This document shows, one piece after another, positions 1-10,930 of a stretch of DNA of 64,000 nucleotides (the first letter of the stretch is position 1; each line of letters opens with the position of its first letter). Source of the DNA: Polytrichum commune (taxonomy: Eukaryota > Streptophyta > Polytrichopsida > Polytrichales > Polytrichaceae); NCBI GenBank assembly GCA_950295325.1, contig OX485806.1, positions 55,113,169 to 55,177,168 of the forward strand. Reading direction: 5' to 3'. The translations under genes and the position numbers were made by a program. The notes below the pieces were generated by a model. It made no database searches. It was not told the origin of the DNA and was given only the letters and a program-made list of their open reading frames with translations.

Positions 1-177
1 ATTGTAAACAAATAGCAACCACTGCAACAATACAAACAATGTGGTTTGTTTTACGGCAATACATACTCAAAATATTGTGGAAAAATCATAAACTAGCATG
101 GTGTGACTTAATTGCATACATCAAAATATGAGGTAGTTGCACATTTCGTCGTTGTACATAACATTGTATAACATGAA

Positions 178-382
178 AGGCACCACGGGCCTTGGCTTGG
201 TGGTTAGGCTCATGGCCCCCAATGAGGAGGTTGTGGGTTTTATTCCCCATGCCGGCGTGGTGCTCACCACCTTAGTCCACCCAACTATGGTGGGGGGTCC
301 TTGGACCTTGTTGTATGGGTACCTCAAAGCCCTTTGGGGGGATACCATGTCCGGTATCTTCAAGGCACTAGTGGCTAGCTAG
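178..382 (+). repeat. tRNA-derived SINE-like repeat
   Basis: The segment resembles the tRNA-like head of a plant SINE. An A-box-like motif (TGGCTTGGTGG, 193-203) is followed 33 bases later by a B-box-like motif (GGTTTTATTCC, 236-246), the spacing of an internal RNA polymerase III promoter. No cloverleaf can be completed, so this is not a functional tRNA gene. The 3' boundary is a guess, because no clear A- or T-tail or flanking duplication is visible. Other copies in the genome would confirm the boundaries. Confidence 0.4.
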
Positions 383-1072
383 GAACTAGTATAGTGTGTC
401 ACTATAGTGTCCATCCTCGAAAGGGGAGAGTAGTATTGTCCCAGTGTCCCCTTGTCCAGTGGCCATCGGGTTCATTGGCATTACGAACGGACACTTTATT
501 CACGCCAGCCCCTTGCTAAAAAGGGACCGGAGTTTCTCTTTCTTTCTTGTATAACACGAGTGGAAAACAACCTATTGGGCCTACTATTACTACACAATCG
601 GTTGATCGTCCAAGTTGAAGGCACTTTCAACAACTCTTGCATTTTTCTATCCATAAAAATGTCACACCATCCATAATCCACAATATCACACAAAACATTT
701 TATTTAGTGGCACCAATCCTATTGATCTTGCTCAATAGTTATTGCTATTCTCCATGTAGTGCCACCAACACGAGTAGTGAAATAAAAATGCAAGTGGCTC
801 ATACAATGTTGTCATAGTTCATGCTCATGTCATGCTAGAAGGAGCATGTCAACTCTAATTATGAACACTTCAAACAATATCATTGCGATAATGCAACCAA
901 CAAAATCTTCACAAATAAACAAGGTTCAAGACTCACAGTCATCATTTGCTCCAAACTATAGGAACAACTTGCCCTTTAAATGCGTTGACCATATCATAGC
1001 CCGTCCAATACACCGTGAATATTCTACCCTACCACTTGTACCTGTTTTTCCTTCTTTTGCAATTGGTGGTGG
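383..1072. other. Intergenic DNA, nothing recognised
   Basis: AT-rich sequence with only short, unconvincing reading frames. No transposon ends, RNA gene or coding signal can be supported. Confidence 0.6.
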
Positions 1073-2250
1073 TGATGTATGAGCCCAAAATGAGTGCTCA
1101 TATTTGTTTTATGTTTAGAATTTATTTAGAATTGCATTTGTAGTGTTATTAAAACAATCAAAAGTATAAAAAGAATGAGGCTTGGTGTGGTTTATGTTTT
1201 AGGCCTTAAGCCTATTTTGTGTGGTTAAGTAGAAGCTTAGTGACATTAGGGAGTGTTTTGGTTAAGTGAGTAGTGTTTGATGAAGCAAGAGGAAGGGCCT
1301 TGGATTTAAATGTTTGAATTAGAACATGCTTTTGTTGGTTTAGAGGGTGAGGATTTAGTGGATAGGATAAGGTCCTACTAAGTAGGAGAAGGTTAAGGGG
1401 TTGTGGTCTTGGGTGCCTTCTCCTCCTTTTTCTTTTTTTTATTCTTATTCCTCTCTTCTCCTCTCCTCTCTCTCTCCCCCTCCTTTCTAGGATTTTGAGC
1501 TTTTAGAGTTAGAAAGAAAGTGTGTGAATTAGTAAGAGGGTATTAGGGGAGTTAGTGTAATTAGGTAGGAAGATTAGTAAGAGGGTATTAGGGGAGTTAG
1601 TGTAATTAGGTGGGGAGGTTAGTAAGAAGGTCTTGAAGAGATTATTGAGATCAGGTAGGGACTTAGTATGAAAAATGGGGTCAGTAGCTGCCGAGAATGG
1701 CCTAAAGGCAGAGTTGAAGATGAAACTGGTTGGGCAGCAGCTGCCGAGAATGGCCTAAGGGCAGAGTTGAAGATTAAACTGTTGGGTAGCAGCTGCCGAG
1801 GACGGCCATAGGCAGCAGATTCAAAGACCTTGAGGGATTTAGTTAGAGGACTAAAAGGGGGACAAGGTGACATAAAAGAGGGAGCCCGTGGTGCCACATT
1901 AGACTAGATGATAGATAGTGATTAGGTTGTCAATTAATATTAGTTTAAATAATTAATTCATTAGTAAGCTAGGAGGATAAGAATTATTGGATGGTAGGAT
2001 TAGCGATTGAATTTCGGGTGTGAATGATATTGGGGTTGCAATAGGGGGTGTTATGATTGTGATAATAGAGAAGAGCGTTTGTCAATGCTTGTAATATTAT
2101 CGTGAAATGGATTGGTGTGCAATGATTGATGGGAAATGTGATGGATGTTTACGAAGTTGGGAAGAAGGAGTTATGTAAACGTGAATGTGATCCCCATTCC
2201 CTCACCCGGACTAGGACGCTTAAGGGTGGGTGTTTTGGCCTCACATGATG
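1073..2250 (+). mobile_element. Solo LTR, family C (1078-2245) with target-site duplication
   Basis: The LTR starts TATGAGCCC and ends GGCCTCACA. It is bounded by perfect 5-bp duplications TGATG (1073-1077 and 2246-2250), so it is a complete insertion reduced to a solo LTR of 1,168 bp. The same family forms the 5' LTR at 59312-60703 and an inverted partial copy at 21845-22344. A long pyrimidine tract lies at about 1424-1488. Two near-identical stretches occur in tandem around 1520-1620 (AAGAGGGTATTAGGGGAG...), and three copies of a GCAGCTGCCGAG stretch occur around 1680-1810. No gene is encoded. Confidence 0.85.
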
Positions 2251-2320
2251 GTAGGGGTTGTGTCGTTTCCCTTCATAATTTTGAGTGCGATTGTTCGAAC
2301 GCTCAGTCGTTAACGATGGC

Positions 2321-5157
2321 AAAGGTGTGAGCGTCAAAATTGCCCCCAAAAGCAATTTGGCTCACAATTGAGGTGTTTTAGCAAAACCCTTAGATGAATA
2401 ATAGGGAAATTTAGCACAAACCGTTTAGATTAAGGTAGGTTGGCTAAAGGAGCTTTACCCTTGGGTTAAACTCTTGGGCAAATAGAAATTAGAAACCGAA
2501 AGGGTAAAAGGGAAATGCCCTTTACCCGAATCGGAAGCGTGAAGTAGTGGGCTAGTTAGTAGGTAGGTTAAGTGAGGAACAACCAAATCAAGCAAGCAAA
2601 AGTCAAGTGGCGGCAAAACAAGGGTAATTCCGAAAGCGGCTAAGAAAGAAAAGAAAGTGACAACTACGAGCGTAAGGAATTTTGCCAACTAAGGCAAGGG
2701 GGCCATGTTGCCACCCTTGCCAACCAAAAATGAATTCCAAATGGAAATGGAAAAGCCTTTCTAAGGCTTGAGCAAGTGGGGTGCGAGGTGGCACCCCTCA
2801 CCCCCATTCACCTCCGAAGGCTTGGTTGCCACCGTTCAAGGAACGGGACCCCTCGGTGAACGGAAGGGAGAAGAGGTCCAACCCTTCCTTTTGAAGGATG
2901 ATAAAAACCCCCTCTTCCCCTTTCAATCTCTCTCTAATTTTTTCCATTTTTTGCACGGCGAAGCCCTCTAGAATTGTAGTTAGAAGGAGAAAACCATTCC
3001 CACTCATTCACGATAGGCATAAGTTAGAATTATAATAGTTAGAACTCTTGGGAGAAGGTAGTGTGTTTTTGAACACACCCCTAAGTTGTTGTGCCACTTT
3101 CAAGCATGTGTTGTGCACACAAAAATTAATATTTAGTCTTCATATTTTGAGTGAATGTAGCCCTTTATGTTAGCTTTCCAAAAAGCCTAAGATTGTTAGA
3201 ATCAAAGTTAGGGAGCAACCGTTATGAGTGTTTGAATGAAGGTGTCTCAGCTGCCTCTTAATTTACAAGCGCTGACTTTGCAAGCGCATAACTAAAAGAC
3301 AAGTCATTCAGTTTCTTTAGTATTTACGTATATTATAGGTCTTGTTGTTAGTTTTTTAGAATGTCTAAGCATGCTAGAATCTAATTTGATTTGTGAAAGT
3401 TATGAGTGTTTTAATGAAGGTGTTCTAGCTGCCTTTCAAACAACAAGTACTGACTTTGCATGCGCATAACTAAAAGAGACATAATCCAATTGCTTTGATA
3501 TTTGAATATGTTATAGTTTTTGTTGTTAGCTTTCTAGAAAGTATAAGTTTGTCACAATCAGATTTAAGGAGAAAAAGTTATGGATGTTTGAATGAAGGTA
3601 TCCCAGCTGCCTCCTAAAATATAAGAGCTGACTTTGTAAGCTCATACCTGCAAGAGGAATCATGCAGTTGTTTTGATATTTGGGGCACTTGTAGATCTGA
3701 TTTTAAGGTTTCTAGAAAGTCTAAGCTTAATGGAATCTAAGTTAATAATCAAAAGTTATGGATGTTTGAATGAAGGTATCCCAGCTGCCTCTAGAATTCT
3801 AAGAGCTGACTTTGTAGGCTTATATCTTTAAGAAGGTACATGCAGTTGCTTTGATAATTGGATGAGTGATAGTTCTTGTTGTTAGCTTTCCAGATTACTA
3901 ATAATTGTTCCAATTGAAGCTTTTGGACAAAAGTTATGGCCGTTTAAGCAAAGGGGTGTCTGCTGCCTTACAAGAAGAGGTTTGTCCATCCAAAGGTGGC
4001 GGGTACGAGTTGGTGTTGTGGGCGGCCGAGCGATGGAGTAGGGGTTCCACACCAACCATCGCCAAGCCAAGATGGGAGTCAATCGGTAAGCATTTTAATC
4101 TTACACCCTTCAATTTAGGAATGGAGGGAGCGCGGCAAAGGTATATTCTCACCCCAACCCAACTATCCATGTAAGGCTAGGGGGGCATCACCCACCTAGC
4201 CGCCGAGGGGAAGTCCAACTCCCATGTGTGCGGAGCCTCTCGGTTAAATGTTATGGCAGTAGCTTTCTATTCATAGCTCGTTCGTGTGTGGTGGAGCCGG
4301 ATTAATCACCGGCATGACCACTCTGTATGTTTGTAGGTGGTAAGGTGGGAGTAATGACCCACGAAACCACCATCATGTTGTTGGCCCCAAGGGTTGGAGG
4401 TGATGGCCCCAACCCTTGAAGATTGTGCAACAGGTTGAACACACAGGTTGCCTTATTTCCCAGTCCCATCAAGTTGAATTTTAGTGGTCAAACCGTGTTA
4501 AACTAATTAATAACCAACACAATTTGTACGACCCCCGTGGGCAAAAAACCAACCGGAAACTTAACTCGGAGGATTGAGACTACCCCTCCGACGGCAAAGA
4601 TCGGAGGGTGTAAGTATCAATCAACCTTCAAGAGACCCGCACAGGGCCTTGAAGGGTTCGGGTTAGGGCGTGCACCAAACAGGTAGGTGGTGATGCCATA
4701 ATTTATGAACTTAGTAATATAGGCTTTGTTCAATTAACCATAAACTAATAATGAAGGTTGAGAGGGTGGGACTTAATTAAGGTCCCCCCGTTTAGATAAT
4801 TTAATATAAAAAAAGTAAAGAATTAGAGGTGGCCCAAGGTAAAAGGTAAGGTTATTTCATCCAGTAGGGTTAGGTTGCCTTGATCCCAAGGCTGGTGCGT
4901 CTGCGCGTAGACTAGGATAGAGTAGACATTAGGTTAGAAAACTTGATAATTATCCTAGGCACTTAATATATAGGCACAACCTATCGGAAGGATACGACGC
5001 GATTACCAAATCCCTCCACTAACACCACACACCCATTAAATATCGTAACAACCGGGTTCGGCTTGGGCACCTGCTAAGGCAGGCCACCCTCACCGAAGGG
5101 ATTGTGCGGTACTTTTAGGCTCCCTCGGAGGGGGGTGCCCAAAAGCACCACAAAAGG
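2321..5157. mobile_element. Solo LTR, family B (2326-5152) with target-site duplication
   Basis: A 2,827-bp unit beginning TGTGAGCG and ending CACCACA, flanked by perfect 5-bp duplications AAAGG (2321-2325 and 5153-5157). It matches in layout the copies at 30279-33253 and 54601-57440. Shared blocks include GGAGGGAGCGCGGC near 4124, a block around 4290-4470 (GGATTAATCACCGGCATGACC, TTGTTGGCCCCA, CAACAGGTTGAAC) and the terminal block CTCCCTCGGAGG...AAAAGCACCACA. The LTR is unusually long and has an internal tandem array, listed separately. Orientation relative to an internal region is unknown because no full element is present. Confidence 0.85.
3135..4020. repeat. 178-bp tandem repeat array inside a family B LTR
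   Basis: The landmark GTTATG(A/G)(G/A)TGTTT recurs at 3221, 3399, 3577, 3755 and, more diverged, at 3933. Every interval is exactly 178 bp. Each monomer also contains a CAGCTGCCT block, a GAGCTGACTTTG-like block and a GTTAGCTTTC(C/T)AGA block. The monomers are diverged from each other, so the array is old, yet the spacing is held without indels. Confidence 0.85.
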
Positions 5158-6595
5158 CTAGTTGTGACTCTTTGGTATGGAGCGTGTAATAAACATATGA
5201 CCAGAGCATCGTTGGGCTTTGGCAAAATCTTTCATTTTATTGTTTTTTTTCTCCACCGTCACTTTAGTGCCACACTGTCTGCAGTCCTCTATGCGATGCG
5301 ACAATGACTTCATTATGTTTAAGTTTGCAATTTTGTCATATTTTAGGGTGACAAATGAGCAGGTGATGTCATTTTCCTTCAAGTCTTGGACTTCACCTCC
5401 ATCCCAACTACAAAATTTCCCCTTTCATCAATGTTCTATACGTGGGAACATCATCCTCTTGGCAACTTGCAGGGACCTTTTAGATTGAAGATGTACGTGA
5501 AAGAAAATATGAATGCAACAACCGTAATCTTTGATCAGCTTTGTATAAATGCACGTAGTCTTTGCTGCAATACCAAAAATTTTACCCTACCAAATTGTTG
5601 TAACCAAAAGCAAAATCCATCAACCATACCTGTGGAAAACCTCATGGTTGCATGTCATCAATGGTTGTTGTTGTATTCTATTCTATGTGACCATTGTGTG
5701 CTTACAAGGTTGTTGACAGTTTTCTTGCCTTTCAGGTGTCACATGGAATTCCAAGAATCAATTCTAAAGGCAACACCAAACGAGCACAAATCGCCTATTG
5801 CGTCCATGTCCGCTGCAGAGTGGAAGAGGGGATGGGGCACGGAGACCAAAGTACTTTAGTCAAAACTTTTTCTCAATGCAAAAGTGCCCCAAAAGTTTTC
5901 TACAAAACAAAAGCTAACCTTTGAAGAGGTTGATGTCCATCCCAACACATATTTTTAGGGGAAGGCTAAATCCCCTATAGTAACGCACAGCTGGCTCACG
6001 TGTGGCCACCGTGGCACGTGGGCCCCGCGTCGGTGCCTAGCCCATTTGACCCCCCAGGGTTTAGGGTACGGTCGTACCTTGCTAACGCCCGAGACACTGC
6101 GCAGTGTCCCGAACTTGAGTCGCCGGAACACTGCAATGCCGGAACACTAGCCCCATCCATCGCCATGCCATCCCCCTCATGCCATCCCCTCATGCCATCC
6201 CCTCATGCCCACGCCATGGCTGTGGGGCTCACCAATACGTCATCTCCCGTCAACCCAGAGTCTCGGAATGCGCGTTAGGAGACGGGAGTGAAGGAGGAGC
6301 AGTCCCTTTAACCCATATTGTTTAGGGGACAACTCAAGGGCAAGCTTATAAGGAGAAGTGGCTAGCACCTCGTTTGAGAACAAGATGTTGACTTGGAACT
6401 GGTTACTTGCTACTTGTTGCTAAGACTATGGCCCCCTCTGATGAGAGAGGTTACTTGGAACTGGTGACTGGTTATTGGTTCTTGAGACTATGGCCGGATA
6501 CTGAGACTATGGTCGCGCCCGTCTAGACTATGGTCCTAGGGATTAGACTCTTTGCTTAGGTCGGTTCGCTTAGCTTGGTCACTCAGTTCCCGTTA
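5158..6595. other. No recognised gene; short tandem repeat at 6160-6215
   Basis: Several short reading frames on the plus strand between 5219 and 5924 overlap one another and resemble nothing I know. Around 6160-6215 a unit of about 13 bp (CATGCCATCCCCT) repeats three to four times. The stretch 5990-6290 is markedly GC-rich compared with its surroundings. Confidence 0.5.
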
Positions 6596-6596
6596 C

Positions 6597-6960
6597 TTTG
6601 CCATTTTTTTTGCATGTAATCCCAAAAGTCCAAAAGTCTTTTTCTTCAGGGTATTTTTTGCTCAACTCGTCTAGCTTATCTTTTGCCCAAGTTGTTGATT
6701 CAAAGCCTCTAGGTGAAGTCATATCATACATCATGAGACCCAACTCTTGAAGAACCATTGCACGTCGTACAATGTCTTTGGTATTTTAACAAGAGTGTTT
6801 TTGCCATGCACGACGAACATGCCACAAGCAAAGGAAAATTGGAGTTCCAGGCCACGTCTCTCTGAAACATACGAAAGTTCAACCATGTCAATGTGAATAT
6901 TTTTTTTGAGTAACGGTTTTCACAATGATATAAATTGACATTTAACAATGAATATGAGAT
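6597..6960 (-). pseudogene. Partial duplicate of MULE transposase (fragment)
   Basis: This stretch repeats the interior of the MULE transposase gene at about 8448-8790, on the same strand. It covers the LCLWHVRRAW region and the following exon start. It contains small indels, for example a short duplication near 6628-6640 and an altered start of the conserved block, so the frame is broken and no protein can be made. It lies about 1.5 kb downstream of the parent copy, in the parent's own transcription direction. Confidence 0.75.
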
Positions 6961-7017
6961 AAATGGGTGGAATATATGTCAGGAATTGTTTGACTAACTC
7001 AAACATTCGTGAGAATG

Positions 7018-7190
7018 TAACACTGATCTTGGAACACTAAAGTTGTAACACCGAACTTCTAACACTGAAGTTGAAACACTGATCTTGTAACACTAAAGTT
7101 GTAAAACTGAACTTCTTACACTGAGGTTGTAACACTGAATATGTAACACTAAAGTTGTAACATTGCAATCCTAAACACTGAAATTTGTGT
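7018..7190. repeat. Short-period tandem repeat (about 16-17 bp)
   Basis: Roughly ten imperfect copies of a unit such as TAACACTAAAGTTG / TAACACTGAACTTC. The units alternate between AAAGTTG-, GAACTTC- and GATCTTG-type endings, giving a higher-order pattern. The array lies just beyond the 3' end of the MULE transposase coding region. Confidence 0.75.
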
Positions 7191-7523
7191 ACATATTAGC
7201 TATAGAATTACTATGGTTATCTGAGTAACAAAAAACTATGAACAAAACTATAACTGATGTAATAACCCATTCGCAATTTCAAAATACAACAGAGTTGATA
7301 CTTACACATGTATGGCTGCCTATTTGAGAAAAACATATAACTGCAAACAGGATGATGGCTTTCTTGGTAGGAAATTGCATAACAATCTTATATGAAGAGT
7401 AGGACATTGGATGTCAACAGTGTATTCCGTGACACTAGAATCCTCAGAGTCCACATTTTTTCCTAAAGTTCCAACGGGGGTAGTGTCACGCGAGCAAACA
7501 CTGATATGATGTTAGTGTTTGAA

Positions 7524-9749
7524 TTAACAACCAAACATTCTAAGACGTCTCGCCACAGTTTTTCCCTTTAATTCCAAGAAATATTTTTCTTGAAGAAGGT
7601 TAAACCCCCTGCCATCATTGACGACTCGCAGCACTGGCGAAGCCACAAGTGGGTGAAGTGTTCCAGACTTCAAATTTGCTTTCAATGCTCGGACCCTACC
7701 CACGACTTGATTTAAATCTGCTAGAAGATGCTCCATGAGGACAATGTCCCCCGTGACTTCTTCAAAGAGGTCTATAACCAATTGCCTCAAAGCTTCGCCG
7801 AGATCCTTTGACGAAACACTGGTCCGAACCGGAGTTTGCTTCGGGGTACATACCGGGGCAGTGTCAGGAGGAAATTGTGGATGACGAAGCGGCGTAGAAG
7901 GGGTGAGGAGTTCTCTCATACCACCTATGACGGTTCCAACATGTTTGCCACAGAAACGTGCAATTGTACCCTCAACAATATCCGGTCGAAGCATGAGCAG
8001 GACCTTCACAACATGCTTACATATATTCCCCCGTTGTGCCCAAACACAATTACACCCTGCCCATTCCTCTGCAGGATTATGCACAATGTATCTAATGTGT
8101 CGGTGCTCGGAAGAAGTCACTAAGGCATGGTTCCCTGGAAGCACATTCAGTGTCACGTCAACATCTGGAATGTCACGTGCCTTCATCAGTGCTGTGGCTA
8201 CAAAATTTTGCATTTTTTTGTTGTCTACAAAACCATTTTCTTTCCGAAGGCCCTTATACCAGAAGTGGTCGTGCACTTCTTCCATAAGAGCAGTAATAGT
8301 CCAGTCTACACGTCTTCCAACCATGCGACTTCTCTCTGATTTTAACATTGACTTTAAAAACCCATGGTACCCTTCAATAACTGCATTCGTGTCCTGGCCA
8401 GCATAAGGTAGGTTCCGGTAACCTACCACCCACATGTGAGCCTTACTTTGCCATTTCTTTTGCATGTAATCCCAAAAGTCTTTTTCTTCAGGGTATTTTG
8501 TGCTCAACTCGTCTAGCTTATCTTTTGCCCAAGTTGTTGATTCAAAGCCACTAGGTGATGTCTTATCATACATCATGAGACCCAACTTTTGAAGGACCAT
8601 TGCACGTCGTACAATGTCTTTGATCTTGTAACAAGAGTGTTTTTGCCATGCACGACGAACATGCCACAAGCAAAGGAAAATTGGAGTTCCAGGCCACGTC
8701 TCTTTGAAACATGCCAAAGATCAACCATGTCAATGCGAATACATTTTTTGAGTAACGGCTTTCACAATGACATAAAATGGCATTAAACTACGAATATGAG
8801 ATAAATGGGTGGAATATATGTCTGGAAGTGATTGACTAACTCATAGATGGAGTTAGAGTAACATACGTTAGTGCATTGATCTCCCCCTGCGCACAGTCCA
8901 CAATGAATGCAGACGGTTTCCACTCTGGGAAAACTTTTTTCATACGTTGTTTCAATGATGCCATCCAGGGAGTGAGGTCTGCCTCTGCGCATTGTGAGGT
9001 GAGAATCCAGGCCACCGGAATTCCTTGATGCCATTCATCAAATACCATGAAGGTGTAAAGCGGGAATTGCAAAGATATAGTCAATGTGAAGGTATGATTG
9101 GTTTGAGACACTATATAAATGAAGTAGTGTCACTGGTGCAAATAAAGAGTTAGTCACTCGCCAATTTGATTGTTCCAATAAACGCTATCTTCAAATCATG
9201 CCTAGACACAAGCATGTGAAAACATGCACAGAAGTGAACATACCTTCTTGTCATTAGTCCCAAACGTAGCGTCAATGGAAACACCTCCATTATGACCATA
9301 TTTGGCCATTACCTCTCTTTGCCACTGTGTTTGTATTCCTATGGTAAAAGGCATGTTGGCCCCATTCAATTGGCCATCGACTTGGATGGGTGAGGCCAAA
9401 TCAATTTCAGTATAGTGGAAGATTTTATCCGGATTCTTCTGGACCCACATGCGGACACTTTGAGCATTGTTAGAGTGCAACATATATGTTTCCCTTGCTA
9501 GCTTACGGGCAATGTTACGAATGTCGTTTGGGGTGATAAGTAAATCCCGTGTTATTTTTTTACCATCTGCCTCCCACTTCCGTAGAAATTTAAGGTATTT
9601 TTTCATAATCTGGTGGATAGTGTAACCCTCATGCAAGCATCCGTCAATGAATTCCTTCACAATTGGGGACAAATGGGCTGAGAAGGCACCACGGTCACCG
9701 AACTTCATTTCACCATGAACCATCAATCCATCCTTGTTGACATGTTTGA
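7524..9749 (-). pseudogene. MULE (Mutator-like) transposase gene, 5' end cut off by an LTR
   Basis: The gene encodes the DDE transposase of a Mutator-like element, which cuts and pastes its own DNA in the nucleus. Three coding blocks are visible: about 9240-9743, about 8840-9075 and 7524 to about 8715. The first catalytic Asp lies in IDATFGTND (near 9270). The second lies in AFIVDCAQGEI (near 8905). The catalytic Glu is in NAVIEGYHGFLKS (codon 8373-8375). The conserved LCLWHVRRAW block precedes the Glu. A SWIM zinc finger follows (CNCVWAQRGNICKH, near 8000-8055). The breaks fit introns: a good donor AAG|GTATG is at 9240. The matching acceptor seems to read CAA instead of CAG, which may disable splicing. 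No stop interrupts the 397-codon last block. A family A LTR inserted at 9750 removes the N-terminus. Confidence 0.85.
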
Positions 9750-10565
9750 TGTCGTGCACCTCTCCATGAGGAGTGCCCGAAACACCATGGGCACAAGGGG
9801 GACCCCGGAGTGACACCCGGGACTTGTGGCGCCGTTGGTGAGAGGGCCCAAGTGATCATAGTGTGGGTGAGGGCCCCGGGCGTTGGGAACGCCTCCCACC
9901 CTCGGAGACTAGAATGCACAAGGGTAAGGCCATGAGCTATGCATAGCTCATGGCGTGGTAATTCTAGAACGCTCAAGAACACCTCAATCGGAGGTGTGAG
10001 CTAGGAGTTATGGCCATTTGAGTGGGGCGCTGTCCCGGGACAGCGCCCTGGTCCAGCAGTGCCTGGGAGTGATTTCCGGGACTGCCAAGGTTCAAACAGG
10101 CATAACGTCGTTAATACTTGCCTGAATGGGGCAAGTGAGGAGTCCATCGACATCTACGTGAAGCATAAATGAAGATGGAGTGGTTGGTTGTTGGAATCAG
10201 ACATCATACAAGGAAGTTATGATGGTCTGAAGCTGCTGGGGGGGTTCTAGGCCCAGCAACTAAAGGAAAATGTCCACTTGGCCCCAACTCTTGGTAGAGA
10301 GACAAGAGGTTGGTTGACGGTGGGGTAGGGGCGCCGCGTAAAGTCCTAGAGGCTTATTTGGGTGAGGTGGTGTGGCCTCACCCACCCGAGGCCGAACGGC
10401 AAGGCCTCCATGGGCATTGGCCCATTGTGAGGCCATAGTTGCCTAGTATGGTGCGGGTTGTTGTAGTGTTGCTCCGGCAATGCGATGATCAACATAGGAT
10501 TGGACTTCCATGGATGGAAGTCCACATCTAGGAATGGGTTACCGATTAAGGGGTGAGTCCCGAAT
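9750..10565 (+). mobile_element. Family A LTR, 3'-truncated
   Basis: Begins TGTCGTGCACC and follows the family A LTR consensus until GGTGAGTCCCGAA, where similarity stops. The last 160 or so bases, including the GCGACA end, are missing. The 24-bp palindrome built from GGGCGCTGTCCC and its complement is intact near 10025. It interrupts the upstream part of the MULE transposase gene. Confidence 0.85.
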
Positions 10566-10701
10566 ATATGACCTGAAATGGATGTCCCCTAGTGGTTCTC
10601 CAAACTAACTTTAAATTCACTGTGTGTATTCCCAAGGCGTCAATGTCAAGTGAGGTTCTACACTTTTCAATTGGTTGAGGTCCATTATGGGTGCTAGCAG
10701 C

Positions 10702-10930
10702 GTTGTCTCCAACAAAAACAATGTTTATAGATGTTTGACCAAATTATGCAATTATACTTTCCAGTGATAAGAAGGTTGTTTCCAACATAAACAATGTTAA
10801 TGGATGTTCGAAAAAATTATGCAATTCTAGTTTCTAGTGATGGGAAGGTTGTTTCCAACAGAAACAATGTTTATGGATGTTCGAACAAATTATCTAGTTT
10901 CAATTTCCAATGATAGGAAGGTTTCTATAA
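10702..10930. repeat. 73-bp tandem repeat, about three copies
   Basis: The landmark GGTTGTTTCCAACA recurs at about 10702, 10775 and 10848, with a partial fourth start near 10921. The interval is 73 bp each time. Each unit carries ACAATGTT, ATGGATGTTCGAA and AAATTATGCAATT blocks. It has no coding character. Confidence 0.75.

Noticed and set aside
193-246. Functional tRNA gene
   Set aside because: Only A- and B-box-like motifs are present. The acceptor and anticodon stems do not pair, so a SINE-like repeat is the better reading.
2145-3010. Several overlapping short frames on both strands between 2145 and 3010
   Set aside because: They straddle the boundary of two solo LTRs and fall inside non-coding LTR sequence, with no family resemblance.
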